Shown here in pieces: positions 22,701 through 32,757 of a stretch of 64,000 nt of DNA (position 1 is its first letter; the number at the start of each line of letters is the position of its first letter). The translations under genes and the position numbers were made by a program. Origin of the DNA: Anas platyrhynchos (lineage: Eukaryota > Chordata > Aves > Anseriformes > Anatidae); contig NC_092602.1 in assembly GCF_047663525.1 (NCBI RefSeq), forward strand, positions 999,501-1,063,500, read 5' to 3'. A model generated the notes under the pieces. The model searched no databases and was not told the origin of the DNA. It saw only the letters and a program-made list of their open reading frames with translations.

Positions 22701-25678
22701 GGTTACAAATGACCCTCGGCTCTCAGGGATGTCAAAGCTTGCTTGTAATTAATTTATCAAACGCTTTGAGTCCCCTAAATGACACCAAAGAAGGGTAAAA
22801 TATGCTCCTTGCGCGGCGGCACGGATCACCCCGGGCAGAGCAGCTCCTGGTGCAGACCTGCGGCAGAGCAGGCGGGCTCCGGGTCCCACTGCGTGTCCCG
22901 GGGTGGGGGCTGTCCCCTCCTCTCCTCACCGGAGAGAAAACAAATCTGTGCTGGGGCCAAGGGCAGGCCCTGCCCTGGTGCTGGGTGCAGGCTTGATCCG
23001 CTCAGCAGAGGAGGAGGGAGCGGGGGGGTATTAGGGAGTTCGGGATTAGGGAGTTAATCCTGGGGCCGGCGGAGGCTGCAGGCTCGGTGCTGATCCCATC
23101 CATCCTCCAGGCTGCACCGGGCCCGTGCTGAGCTGGGGGAGCCGTGGTTGCAGGCGGTGCAGAGGCTCCTGTTGGGGTTGGGGTGCCCCGTTCTGGTCCC
23201 TGTCTCCCTGCTTTCCTCTGCCCAAGTTACCGTGGTTCCTGATCCCTGCCCTGCCGGCAGCGGTCACTGGGCTCCCCCCGCTCCCCCCGGGATGCTCTGA
23301 CCTGTGCCTCCTCCTGCCCTGTGCAGTACCACAGCAGCCTGGCTTCTCTGAACGGCCTCGAAGTTCACCTGAGGGAGACTCTGCCCAAGGACTCCGTGTC
23401 CTCAGCCAAGGCGACCTACAGCTTCACGCACTACGACTGCATCCAGAACGTGCTCACGGGTAAGCCCTCACCTGCTGCACTGTCACAGCAGGGTCTGTGG
23501 TTACCTTCCTCACAGCTCAGAGGCGTTGCTTGCTAAGCTGTGTGCAGTTAACCCTTAAGAAATGTCCCTGTTGTACAGCCCAGCCAAGGAAACTCCATCG
23601 TTAGTGAGTTTTTAGCCTGCTGAAGGCCTCCCTTGTCGCCCCTGTGCTCCGTGTACACGTGGCAGAGGCACGCCGGGCTTTGGCTGTGCGTGGCTGAGCA
23701 CAAACCAGCCGCTGCCTGTCGAGATCACGCTGAGACCGAGGCTGTTGTGCAGTCTGTTCTGCCATACCCAGGCACTGGGGGGAAATCCCCAGCCTTTTCC
23801 TGCTCGGTTCTCCCCAGCGCAGGCTCCTAACGCCCCCGTTGCTCTGTTTGGCAGCCAACCTGCCCCCTGCACCTGGCCCCCTGGACCGGCACTTCCTGAG
23901 GGCTGCAGCTCTGATCCACTCGGACTTCAGCCAGCTTCCGACTGCCTCCGAAATGATCATTAGGTAAGGGGGGGTCATTAGGTAAGGGGGGGTCGTCACT
24001 CCCTCCTGCGGGCACAGGGCTGCTGTGCGGCACACACAGCGGGTGGAAGGGGGGAACTCCTTTTGTACAGCTCGCTGAGGTGTGGCACGTGTTGTAACCG
24101 TGCTGGTGGCTCTCACCATGGTCAGTGCTGTCACCTCGCTGCCTGAAGTCCACACTTCAGAGGCAGGCTGCTCAATATTCTGCCTGGGGGTTGATCTGGG
24201 GGTTGATCAGCTAAAATGGCACCAGCACGAGTGAGCTGGAGGCGCAGCCGAGCTGTGCCCCAGGTCTGAATTCGGATACAATACTAGAACATCGCCGGTT
24301 CCCGGCACCATAAGGTTCTAAGACAGTTTTAAATATAGCTCTTCCTAATAATTGGTGTCTCGGCCGGGAGCCAAAAGCACCCAGAATTGGCAACCTAGAT
24401 TTTGTTGTCTTGCACGGCTTGTTGGGTTGGAAACACGCTGTAATGTGCGTGGCAAACTGGATTGCAGTGCGCCAGGCGGGATGGCCTTATCGCAGGCAGC
24501 GCTCTGCACAGCCCCAGCACGAGCTGCCCCCGTGCTCCAGCGCTCCCAGTCCCGCAGCTGGTCTCGGTCAGGGAGCTCCTGCTGTGTGTGTGCAGGGTTT
24601 CTGCTTGCTTGGCCGTGCTTGTTTGTCCAAAACGTGATGAAATAAAGATGCTTCTGGGAATTACTGCTTCATTTCTGCGATGCTGCCTGCCAAGGGAACG
24701 TGAATCATAGGCTTTAATGCTGGAGAGCTCCGTGGTTCGCGTTAGCTTGACTGGCTCCTTAAATCCTGTGCCGGGGAAGCTGGCGCATTCTGTGTTGCCC
24801 CAAAAAAAGCAACTCAGTGTGTGAATCAGACTGAGTAACAAGATGACTAAAACTGCTTGCTTTTATGGAGAGTTGTCACAGAAGGGTGTCAGCAAACATA
24901 TCAGCTGCTGCTTTCCGCTCTCACGGAGGAATACAGAGCCCTTTGCTTTGCCTCCTCGCATCTCTCCCAGGTCAATACTGACGCTGGTTTTTAATGAATG
25001 GTTTGAGCTTCCTGCTGACCGTGTCTGACCCATGTGCTGGGCTCATCAACACAACTAACCTCATGGGTCCTGCTGCAGGGGTGCTGTGCTGGGATTGCTG
25101 TACGGGCAGCAGCAGGGGGATAGGTCCCTGCAGGAGGACGGGGCGTTGGACACGAGGAGTGTTTGATATCAGCTTGTGTCCTGGGCTGGTCTGCCAGGGA
25201 GACTCTCTGCGGATGGGCAGGTGCATGGGTGTTGATGCTGCTGAAGAGGTTCCAGACCGTGAGGGATGAGACCCTTTTTCCTTCAGGACGCCTGGACCCT
25301 TGAGAAGGAAGGAGGGTCTGGCTCCCTGTGGCCTTTTGGCAATACATCGCAGGGGTTTGGTGCCCGTTTCAGCATCGTGTTCCTTCGCTGAAATAGATCT
25401 CAGTCCCTCTCAGCAGCTGGGAGCCCAGTGCTCTGAGCTGCCCAGCACTGGGAGCTGAAGGGGATCTTGCACAACCCTGACTGCTGCTGTCTCCCCTGTC
25501 CTCCAGGAACGCCTCCACGGCCGTGTACGCCTGCAGGAACCCCGTCCAGGAAACCTACTTCCAGCAGCTGGGTGCTCCGCTCCGCAACTCGGGCGTTCCC
25601 AACCCTCACGACAGCGCCTTCAGCTTGCCGGGCAAGGCCAAGCAGAAGCTGCTGAAGCACGGAGTGAATCTGCTTTGA
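14797..25678 (+). CDS. HPS4: HPS4, subunit of the BLOC-3 Rab32/Rab38 exchange factor
   Basis: HPS4 pairs with HPS1 to form BLOC-3, the guanine nucleotide exchange factor for RAB32 and RAB38 in melanosome and other lysosome-related organelle biogenesis. Thirteen coding exons: 14797-14822, 14952-15042, 15676-15819, 16487-16594, 16685-16801, 16919-17013, 18542-18611, 19302-19335, 19932-20028, 20462-21377, 23327-23459, 23855-23963 and 25507-25678. They make 2112 nt and 703 aa (human about 708). The longin-type N-terminal domain (about 1-193) has [18 protein letters not shown] and [13 protein letters not shown]. Exon 10 (about 261-566) encodes a disordered Ser/Pro/Glu-rich segment. The C-terminal longin-like region (567-703) has [23 protein letters not shown] and [13 protein letters not shown]. 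Start: first ATG, W codon split over exons 1/2. The exon 12 donor is duplicated. Confidence 0.96.
15044..15484 (+). repeat. G-run minisatellite in HPS4 intron 2
   Basis: About 440 bases consist almost wholly of runs of 3-8 G interrupted by CACT, TCTG, CCTG or AGCTT on the HPS4 sense strand. The density of runs makes G-quadruplexes or R-loops plausible just downstream of the promoter. Confidence 0.85.
15485..15675 (+). other. Rest of HPS4 intron 2
   Basis: Ordinary intron sequence ending in a C-rich acceptor before exon 3. No other feature was seen. Confidence 0.5.
17014..18541 (+). other. HPS4 intron 6
   Basis: About 1.5 kb with no recognised exon, RNA gene or repeat. The flanking GTAAGT donor and CTTTCAG acceptor are good. 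Confidence 0.6.
19661..19720 (+). repeat. AATAAA followed by a 28-A tract
   Basis: AATAAA at 19661-19666 precedes an uninterrupted run of 28 A (19693-19720) within HPS4 intron 8. This arrangement resembles the tail of a retroposed transcript. No parent gene or target-site duplication could be recognised by eye. Confidence 0.6.
21378..23326 (+). other. HPS4 intron 10
   Basis: About 1.95 kb, GC rich. The frame from exon 10 stays open into the intron until a stop at about 22065, but this region has no HPS4-like sequence. No RNA gene or transposon was seen. Confidence 0.6.
23957..23992 (+). repeat. Exact 18-bp tandem duplication containing the HPS4 exon 12 splice donor
   Basis: The unit TCATTAGGTAAGGGGGGG occurs twice head to tail (23957-23974 and 23975-23992). 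Each copy carries the same AG|GTAAGG donor, at 23963/23964 and 23981/23982. Confidence 0.95.
23993..25506 (+). other. HPS4 intron 12 (remainder)
   Basis: About 1.5 kb of intron with no recognised exon, repeat or RNA gene. An AATAAA near 24641 is intronic. Confidence 0.6.
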
Positions 25679-26650
25679 GCTCTGAGGCAGCGTGTCCCAG
25701 CCCATGAGCAAAGACGGTTCATCTCCAAGAAGCAAAATCTCAAAGCCATGTTTTCTGTGGGAGGCATGGGGCTCCGTGCTACCTGTGGGGACTCCAGCCT
25801 GCCTTGCCCTGATGAGAGGCACCTTGGTGCCCTATTCCTGCAGCACGTGTTGTCCTACTGCAGGGTATCATTGACGTTAGCACTTACCAAAGACTGAAGG
25901 TAGCAAATAGCCGTTGGGGTGTTTGGTTTACATTGACTGTAATCATGGTGCTCTGCTGCCACGGGCAGCGGCTCCTGGGGTGCCTTGACCTAAAGAAAAA
26001 CCTCTTTGTGCTCTAAGCTACGCAGGACACTGGGTGGTCGGGCAGTGCTGGCTTTCAGAGATGACAGCCAGCCACTGCCCCTGCCTGCAGTTCTGTTACT
26101 ATCCTTGCCCTGGTCAGCCTCGGGCTCTATTTATACCTCTTAATATACAGCAACAATCCCCTGCTGCACCTTTGTGCCTTACCTTGCTTAGCAGAGCCTG
26201 CGCGCTCTCCTGCTAACTGGAATAGAACAAGCTCTGCAACCCCCCAGCCCTCCGCCAGCAGCTGTCAGCTTTTCATTCTGTAGCTGGATCTGGGAGATCC
26301 TCGCCCCTCCTCGCGTGCCTGCTCAGTGGCTGTGAGGTGTGGTGCTGCCTTCCAAGCCACCCACCAGCACAGAAAGGTGCTGTGACCTGAGAGCTCGACC
26401 CCCTGCTGCCTGCTCCTGCTGCAGCACCCTGCTTCACCCCTTGCTCTCGCTGCTCAGTGTCTGCACTGTTTTCAGAGGTGAGTGGGGGCCCCTTAAGGTA
26501 ACGGGACCAAATTGGGGCTGCAGCCCCTGGGACAGGCGGTGATGGGTCCGAGGGCTGCGTGCCTGCCTCCTGGCCGTGCTGTGTTTCAGACCGCTGCTGT
26601 TCCACGCACACATCACTGTGAAAATAAAAACTTGCAAGACAAGACCTGGG
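25679..26650 (+). other. HPS4: HPS4 3' UTR
   Basis: About 970 bases between the stop codon and the first convincing poly(A) signal (AATAAA at 26623-26628). The extent is inferred from that signal alone. Confidence 0.6.
26623..26628 (+). terminator. HPS4 poly(A) signal AATAAA
   Basis: A canonical hexamer in the sense orientation, followed by T/G-rich sequence from about 26650. Confidence 0.6.
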
Positions 26651-27270
26651 TGTTGGCACCCAGAGTCCCACGTACTGCATGGTCTTGTTGTGGTTTGTGG
26701 GGGGGGGCTGGGGCTGGATGACTCCATGTGCTGCCTGCCAGCTCCCTGCCAGCTCCTCAGATGCTCCAGGTCCAGCAGCTCCCACCCATGCTCTGCTCAG
26801 TGCAGCTATGAGGTTTTTTTCCCCAAAATGCTGTTTTGTTTCTTTCTGGGAGGCTCCTGCAGGCTCTGGTGGCCCTATGGCCGAGCCTGGAGAGCGCTGA
26901 ATCAGCGCGGCAGTTCCCAGTGCCTTGGGGCAGGCGTTGTGCTGGGGGCGCAGGCTGGGGGCAGCTGCCTGGCTGTGTGGGGTCAGCACGGCCCCAAGGA
27001 GTGCGATAAATGCGGGGAGGTGATAAGAGGATGCCCCTGGGGTGCTGGCAGTGGGGGCGGTGGCGATGCCCTGGGTGGGAGGCTGCGGGGCTGGGGGTGC
27101 GACACGGTGCCCTTATGGCATCGCTCATCGCGGGCCCCTCACCTCCTCCCACCCCAGCTCCCGTTATTCTCAGCACTTTGCTCCGTCCCAGCCAGCCTCC
27201 GGAGGACAGGCTGCAGCTCCGCCGCGTTCTGCCTTACCCTGGAACAGTTACACAAGCAGGCAGAGCCCCG
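26650..27270. other. Intergenic spacer between convergent HPS4 and ASPHD2
   Basis: About 600 GC-rich bases between the inferred poly(A) sites. No gene was seen. Confidence 0.5.
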
Positions 27271-27289
27271 TCTGTTTTCAGCACAACGG

Positions 27290-27295
27290 TTTATT
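27290..27295 (-). terminator. ASPHD2 poly(A) signal (AATAAA on minus strand)
   Basis: TTTATT on the plus strand reads AATAAA in ASPHD2 sense. It lies in a local AT-rich patch and implies a 3' UTR of about 1.05 kb (28338 down to about 27275). Confidence 0.65.
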
Positions 27296-28338
27296 GATAA
27301 TCTTTGCTTATCCACTGTATGAATGTTACCAAACTGTAAGACAGTTGCCAAGCCAGCCTGCTTCCTCAGAGTCTGTTTCCAAGTAATCAATGCATGTAGA
27401 AATCATGGTAGAAATCATGCACTTCGGATATTCGGTAACAAGACAGGTGTAAAAAATATCTTGGATGTATTTGAAATCTCTGCCTTCCCTTGCAATCTGA
27501 TCACTCAGAAGTCTGTAAAGAAGTCGCTGCGGAGCTGGGCTGCGTCCCCCTGGGCAGGGCAGGGGGTGGGGGAGGCACCCGGCCCCTCTCCGAGCAGAGG
27601 AGCAGCGCAGGGGCAGCACCCACGGTGCGGTGCTTCGGGCAGGGGCACGGCAGCACCGAGCCGCCCTGCCCTGCGGCTGCAGCCCCCCCAAAGCCAAACG
27701 CCTCCCTGCCCCTGCGGGGGCTTCCCAGCCTCGACTCGTGGAAAACAAGGGTCGCCGATAACACAAGGAGGGGATTTAGGCAATGGGTAACACCTCTGGC
27801 AAGGTCAAAGAGCAGAGCTGGCTGTGCCCGGTGCTGGGTCTGCCCCCAGGAGGTGCTCGGTGCCTGCTGCTGCCCATCTGTCCGTCTGTCCGTCCATCTG
27901 CACGGCCCCAAAACGGGACAGGGGCAGGCTGAGCACTGCGCTCCGCTGCTCGGCTGTGCTGGCACAGGAGCGTTGTCCTTTGGATGGCCACGAGAAATTG
28001 TACACTATCACACTCAAACAAACACCCCGGTAACTCTACTTCTGAACACTGCAAAACACGGTAGCAACGGTAACACATACGGGAGTGGTGCTGCGTCTAA
28101 CCACGGAGGGAAGGAAATGCACCGGCGTGGTGGAGGGGGATCCCTGAAGCCAGTGATGGGCGGGAGGAGATGGGCGTTGAGACACGTCGACGTTTCCATT
28201 TACAAGACCCCGAGGGGAGCCCCCAGCGCCGTGCCGTGAGCGGCCTCCCGGGGCGGGCGGCGGCGCTGGGGCTGCGGTGGCACCGCCAGCACGAAGCCGG
28301 GTCCCGGCTGCCCTCACCCCCACAGCGAGGCAGCGCCC

Positions 28339-31300
28339 TCAGCGTCCCGGGGCGAAGATGAAGTCGAGGGCTTGGCGCTCGGCGGCTGCCACGTTGGGGT
28401 GCCACAGATCCACCATGAAGACCACGCGGGGACCCTCCTCCGGGGGACCTGGGAGGGACGCGGGAGCGGGGTGAGGCGCGGGGTCGCCGTGCGCCCTGCC
28501 CTGCTCGTGCCGGAGCGAGCTGTGCCTGCTGAGCACCAGGACGCCAACCTCTGCTGCAGAACCAGGCAGCCCCCACGGCTCGGGACCCCCGGAGCACGGG
28601 CAGCCGAGGCACTCGGCGAGGTCACCGCGTGCACTCCAGCATCGCACACACAGCATCATGCCCAGCCCTGCACAGCTCCAGCAACCACCCCCCAGCTCCT
28701 ACTGGGAGCCCAGTGCCTCCAGCACCCAGGGCAGGGTGCTCCTGCAGGGCCCCAGCCCCGCTGTTTGCGATCCCACAGCGCGTGGCTCCTCAGGGCAGGG
28801 GGCACGGTGCTGAGTTTGCCGTTCAGCAGCAGCCGTGCTCGCAGCTGCGTCTGAGCGCGGTGTGCGGAGCCGCTGCGGCGCTGTTCTGGCCTTCCCCATC
28901 CCCACGGCTCTGCAACGAGCTGCATTTCCCCATTCCGTAGCAGGGTTTATGTGGGAGCAACAGCTTTTGTTCTCCCACCCTCTTCACACGCTCTCCTGCA
29001 AAAAGCAGCTCTGCTTGATGCTTTATGCCATCGGCACTAATGCCGGCTAATCCGGGAGAGCTGCAGCAGAACGGCCCCGCGGGTAACGGCGAGGGGCAGC
29101 AGAACCAGCCTGACCCTGCTGCTGTGCTCGCCTCGGGAAGCACAAATTCACCCTGCCCGGTGTTGCAGCTACCGAAAGGTTTGGGCTGGACCGAGCTGGG
29201 CAAATGGGGGGAGGCTGGGGAAAAGCCAGAGGGGCTGGGACCCGATGCGGAGAGGCACCGGGAGCTCCCACGGAGAGCCTGGAGCACGACGGGCGGCAGA
29301 GCCAGCCCTGTGGGTCAGGGAGAGGGGTGCTGGGGACCGTGAAGCTTTTATCCCACCGATGGAGGAAAAGGCCCCTGGGGCACACCAGGAGCCTTGTGAC
29401 AGGGCTGGCCGCAGCTGGCAGCGCCGCTGTGAGCTGGGGCACGGGGCTGCCAGCATCAGAGCCTGGGCAGCACCGCAGCGCTCAGGGGTGAGGGAGCTTC
29501 TTGGTGCTCACCACTGGGTAGGGAGAGGCCGGAGGGTCCCCAGGGCTGGCAGGATCCCAGCAGGACTGCAGGGATGCGGGGTGAGGGCACAGAGCACCCC
29601 GGGGAGGAGAGGACTCCAGGTCAAGTGGATAAGGGGGACCGGGCAGGCACCGTGTGAGCCCCGTGGCTGCTGCTGCGCCAGCCGAGCTCTGCGCTTACCT
29701 TCATGAAAGGCGGTGTGCAGGAAGGAGTCGTCGAACAGCAGGCAGCGCCCCTCCGCCCAGCACTGCGGCTCACCCCCCACCACGAGCTCACAGTTGCTGG
29801 GGGTCTTCAGACCTTCAGGCACAGAGGAGAGAAGAGGGGGGGGGGGTCAGGCTGCGCTGTGCTCCCTGCAGCAAGGGAGCCCCTCGGGGAGCAGTGAGCG
29901 CCACGCCAGCTCCACGCTGCTGCCCCCAGCCAAAGTGGAGCCCAAGGGGAGCTGAGGGGCTGCTGCCCCCCGGGAGCAGGAGCAGCAGGGCTCAGTGCAG
30001 GGCTCAAACAAAACCAGGGCTGAGCTCCCAAGCCAGGTGCAGCTCGGCCCCTGCCCTCTCCCTCCTGCCCATCCTGCACCCAGGGCTGTGGGCCCCCCCC
30101 TTGCAGTGCCCTGCTGTACCCAACCCGAGCTCAGCGCCGTGGGCACCCTCTTTTGTAGCCGGCACAGCTGCCAAGCCCCAGGCATGAGCTGTGTGCAGGA
30201 AGCCAGTTTCCTGGTGCATTTTTGTAGCTTCAGGACCAAAGGCAGAGCCTGCACGCTTATCTTCCTCCAGCACTGGTGTGATTACACTGCCCACTGCAAG
30301 GCTGCAGTGGGAGGAAAATGTTGCACTTAAGGGATGGGCTCAATGCACGGCTCTGCCCCTGCTCCCCCTCTGACCTTGCACCATTGCCATGGTTACCTCC
30401 TGCATTTGGGGCTGGAATTAGATGACCTTAAGGTCCCTTCCAACCCAAGGCACTCTACACTTCTAGGGCCGTGTGCCGATCCCACCACCCCGTGCATCAG
30501 AAACACCACCCATGGCACAGGACGAGTGCTGCAGCTGCTGCAGCAACCTGCCCCCAGGTGCAGCCTGGAGGGGAAGGGGCAGCTCCTGTGACTTTCAGGT
30601 GGTGACGATGCTGCTAACGAGCAGGAAGGGGTTTCTGTGCCAAATCCAAGCAGGCACAGCAGGGACTCCCAGCTGCCCAGGAGAGCTGGGAGCATAAAAG
30701 CTGCTCTGCTTTCCTGATGAACATTTCAAAGACAGCAAAGCCCAAACCCATTTCCCTGCACAGTGGCCTCAGCTGGAGTCGCTCCAGCTGGAAGGGGCGA
30801 GCTGAGCAGCCAGGGGAGGCAGGAGGAGGAGGAGGAGGAGGAGGTGGCAGCTCACAGCCTTCCCTTCTGGGCCAGCGCTCTGCAGGATGCGTCCCTGTCC
30901 CCTGGAGCAGCAGGACTGGGGCTGTGCCTGGCCCCAGGTGCTTGGCAGAGCCATGGGGGCACTGGGGTAAAACCCAGGAAGATTCAGCTCCGTGCCTGCT
31001 GTTCTGGCTCTGCAGGGCACGCTGACCTGGAAGCACTGGGTGTCTCACAGGTGACCACGGCCTGGGCACAGTGACAGCCAGGACAGCAGCACCGAGGTGG
31101 GGATGTCACCGAGCTGAGCAGCTGTCGGCACACCCCGGGCACGGGGCTGTGTCCTGGCAGGAGGGCCAGCAGCAGGAAGCAGATGGAGCAGGATTTTGGA
31201 AATGCAGGACAAGGGGATGGCCCACATCGCTCGTCTCCCCAGGGCATGCACGCTCCAGGTGAGAGCTGGCCTCGGCTCTGCGCTGCTCTCACCTGCACCA

Positions 31301-32757
31301 GGCTGAGCCGTGCCTCACCCTGCACCCAGGAGCCGTGCCCTGCCCCTCGCCTCCCCCAGGCACTCCAGGGGCTGGCTCCTGATTCACCCACGGCTCCCCA
31401 GGGCAGGAGAACTCGTCAGATAGCTCAGCAGACCAGCCCCCCCTTGCAATTAAATGGCCAGTCGCAGCCGGCGTGTGTTTACCCAAGAGGAGTTGGCTGA
31501 ACAATCGCGTTCGGTGTTTGCCAGCAGGGCCCGTGCGGTGCCTCCCCCGGCGCGATCTGCGCCGCTTCCAGCGTGGCAGAGTCCCGGCCATCTGTGCCGC
31601 GGGGGCTCCCCCCTTCCCGGGCACCCGCGGGGCGGGGAGCACCGCGCCGCCTGCCCAGCGCCCCATCCCCCGGAGGGGACCCCCAGAGACCCCCTCCCTG
31701 CCCTGGGACCGGCACGGAAGCAGCGCCTGGCCCTGCTCTTGGCAATAACTGCGTCCCTCACAGAGCACCCTAACACCCAGGACCCGCACTGGGAGGCAGC
31801 TCGGTGGCCGGAGCAGTGCCCCAGGCTGCCCAGAGCAGGGGATGGCGAAGGACGCAGGGCCCCCACGGGGCACTCACCTAGGTGGCAGCGGATGCGGATG
31901 TTGGTGGGTCCGTAGTGCTCCGCAATGACGGTGCCCGGGCTCAGCACGGAGATGCAAGCGTTCCCAAAGACATTGTTCCCAATGCAGGTGCGAAGGCTGC
32001 CGAGCAAGCGGTACGTCCGTGGGCATCTCCTGCAGTTCCTGGGCACGCACATGCCCTGGTTCACCAGGTAGAAGGTGAACCACTCCCCGCTGGGCGTGCT
32101 GTTCATTTTCCATCCTTGCGGGAGGCTGCAGTTTGAGAACGCTTTGTAGAGGGTCTCAAACTCGCACAGGATGGTCTGGAAGTTGCGCTCCAGCAACTCC
32201 ACGTCGTGCTTTTGAGCGTCCCGGGCGAAGTAGGGCATGGTGGGCAAGTCCGGCAGGAAGAAGACTTCTGGCTTCTGGATGGACGGCCGGCTGTTGAGGT
32301 AGCGGCCCTGCTCGCGGATGCCCTTGTGGATCCTGCCCATGCCGGACCAGGAGTAGCGCTTGGCGTACTCCTGCAGGTTGTGGTAGAGTTTCTGGTTGAG
32401 CCCGTCGTGGTGCGTGCAGCGCACGCACTCGGGCGAGTGGCAGTAGACGTACCCGTTCTGCACGCCGTTGGCCTCGGCGCTCTGCATCAGGGCGTTGACG
32501 GTGGCGTAGGCGCGGGGCTGCTCGCGCCCCACGTGGTAGCAGTACCACACGAACAGCACCAGCAGGCAGGCGACGGCGGCCAGGGCGGTGGCGTCGCAGT
32601 CGCGGAAGGACTGGATGCCCGTGGCGATGAAATCCCGGAGGCCGTCCAGGGACCAGCTCCAGTCCACCAGCCACTCCACGGACATGTTGGCGCAGCGGGA
32701 GGCGCGCAGGGGGGCCCGGCGGTCAGTCCTGGCGCTCCTCAGGGGCACCCACACCAT
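28339..32757 (-). CDS. ASPHD2: Aspartate beta-hydroxylase domain-containing protein 2
   Basis: ASPHD2 is a type II membrane protein with an Fe(II)/2-oxoglutarate-dependent aspartyl/asparaginyl beta-hydroxylase fold; its substrate is not firmly known. Three coding exons: 32757-31878, 29812-29699 and 28448-28339. They make 1104 nt and 367 aa (human about 369). The start MVWVPL is chosen because human begins alike, about 25 residues before MSVEWL. A membrane span lies at about 56-74 ([17 protein letters not shown]). Family hallmarks are [12 protein letters not shown], the metal-binding His in IRCHLGL (split by intron 1) and the second His in [13 protein letters not shown], then [12 protein letters not shown] and FIFAPGR. 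The first exon is also preceded by a good acceptor (CCCCAG, exon start 32949), so an upstream non-coding exon is expected. Confidence 0.96.
28449..29698 (-). other. ASPHD2 intron between coding exons 2 and 3
   Basis: About 1.25 kb of GC-rich intron with good GTAAGC donor and CCCAG acceptor on the minus strand. No other feature was seen. Confidence 0.6.
29813..31877 (-). other. ASPHD2 intron between coding exons 1 and 2
   Basis: About 2.1 kb. It contains the CR1 remnant near 30.4 kb and a (GGA)n run at about 30820-30842. Nothing else was recognised. Confidence 0.6.
30405..30466 (+). mobile_element. CR1 LINE 3'-end remnant
   Basis: The stretch GGAATTAGATGACCTTAAGG followed by TCCCTTCCAACCC matches the well-known CR1 3' end (consensus-like GGATTAGATGATCTYNAGAGGTCCCTTCCAACC). 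Degenerate ATTCTRTG-like octamers follow (CACTCTACACTTCTAG). Only the extreme 3' end remains. CR1 is the dominant retrotransposon of birds and other reptiles, which supports the assignment of the organism. Confidence 0.8.
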
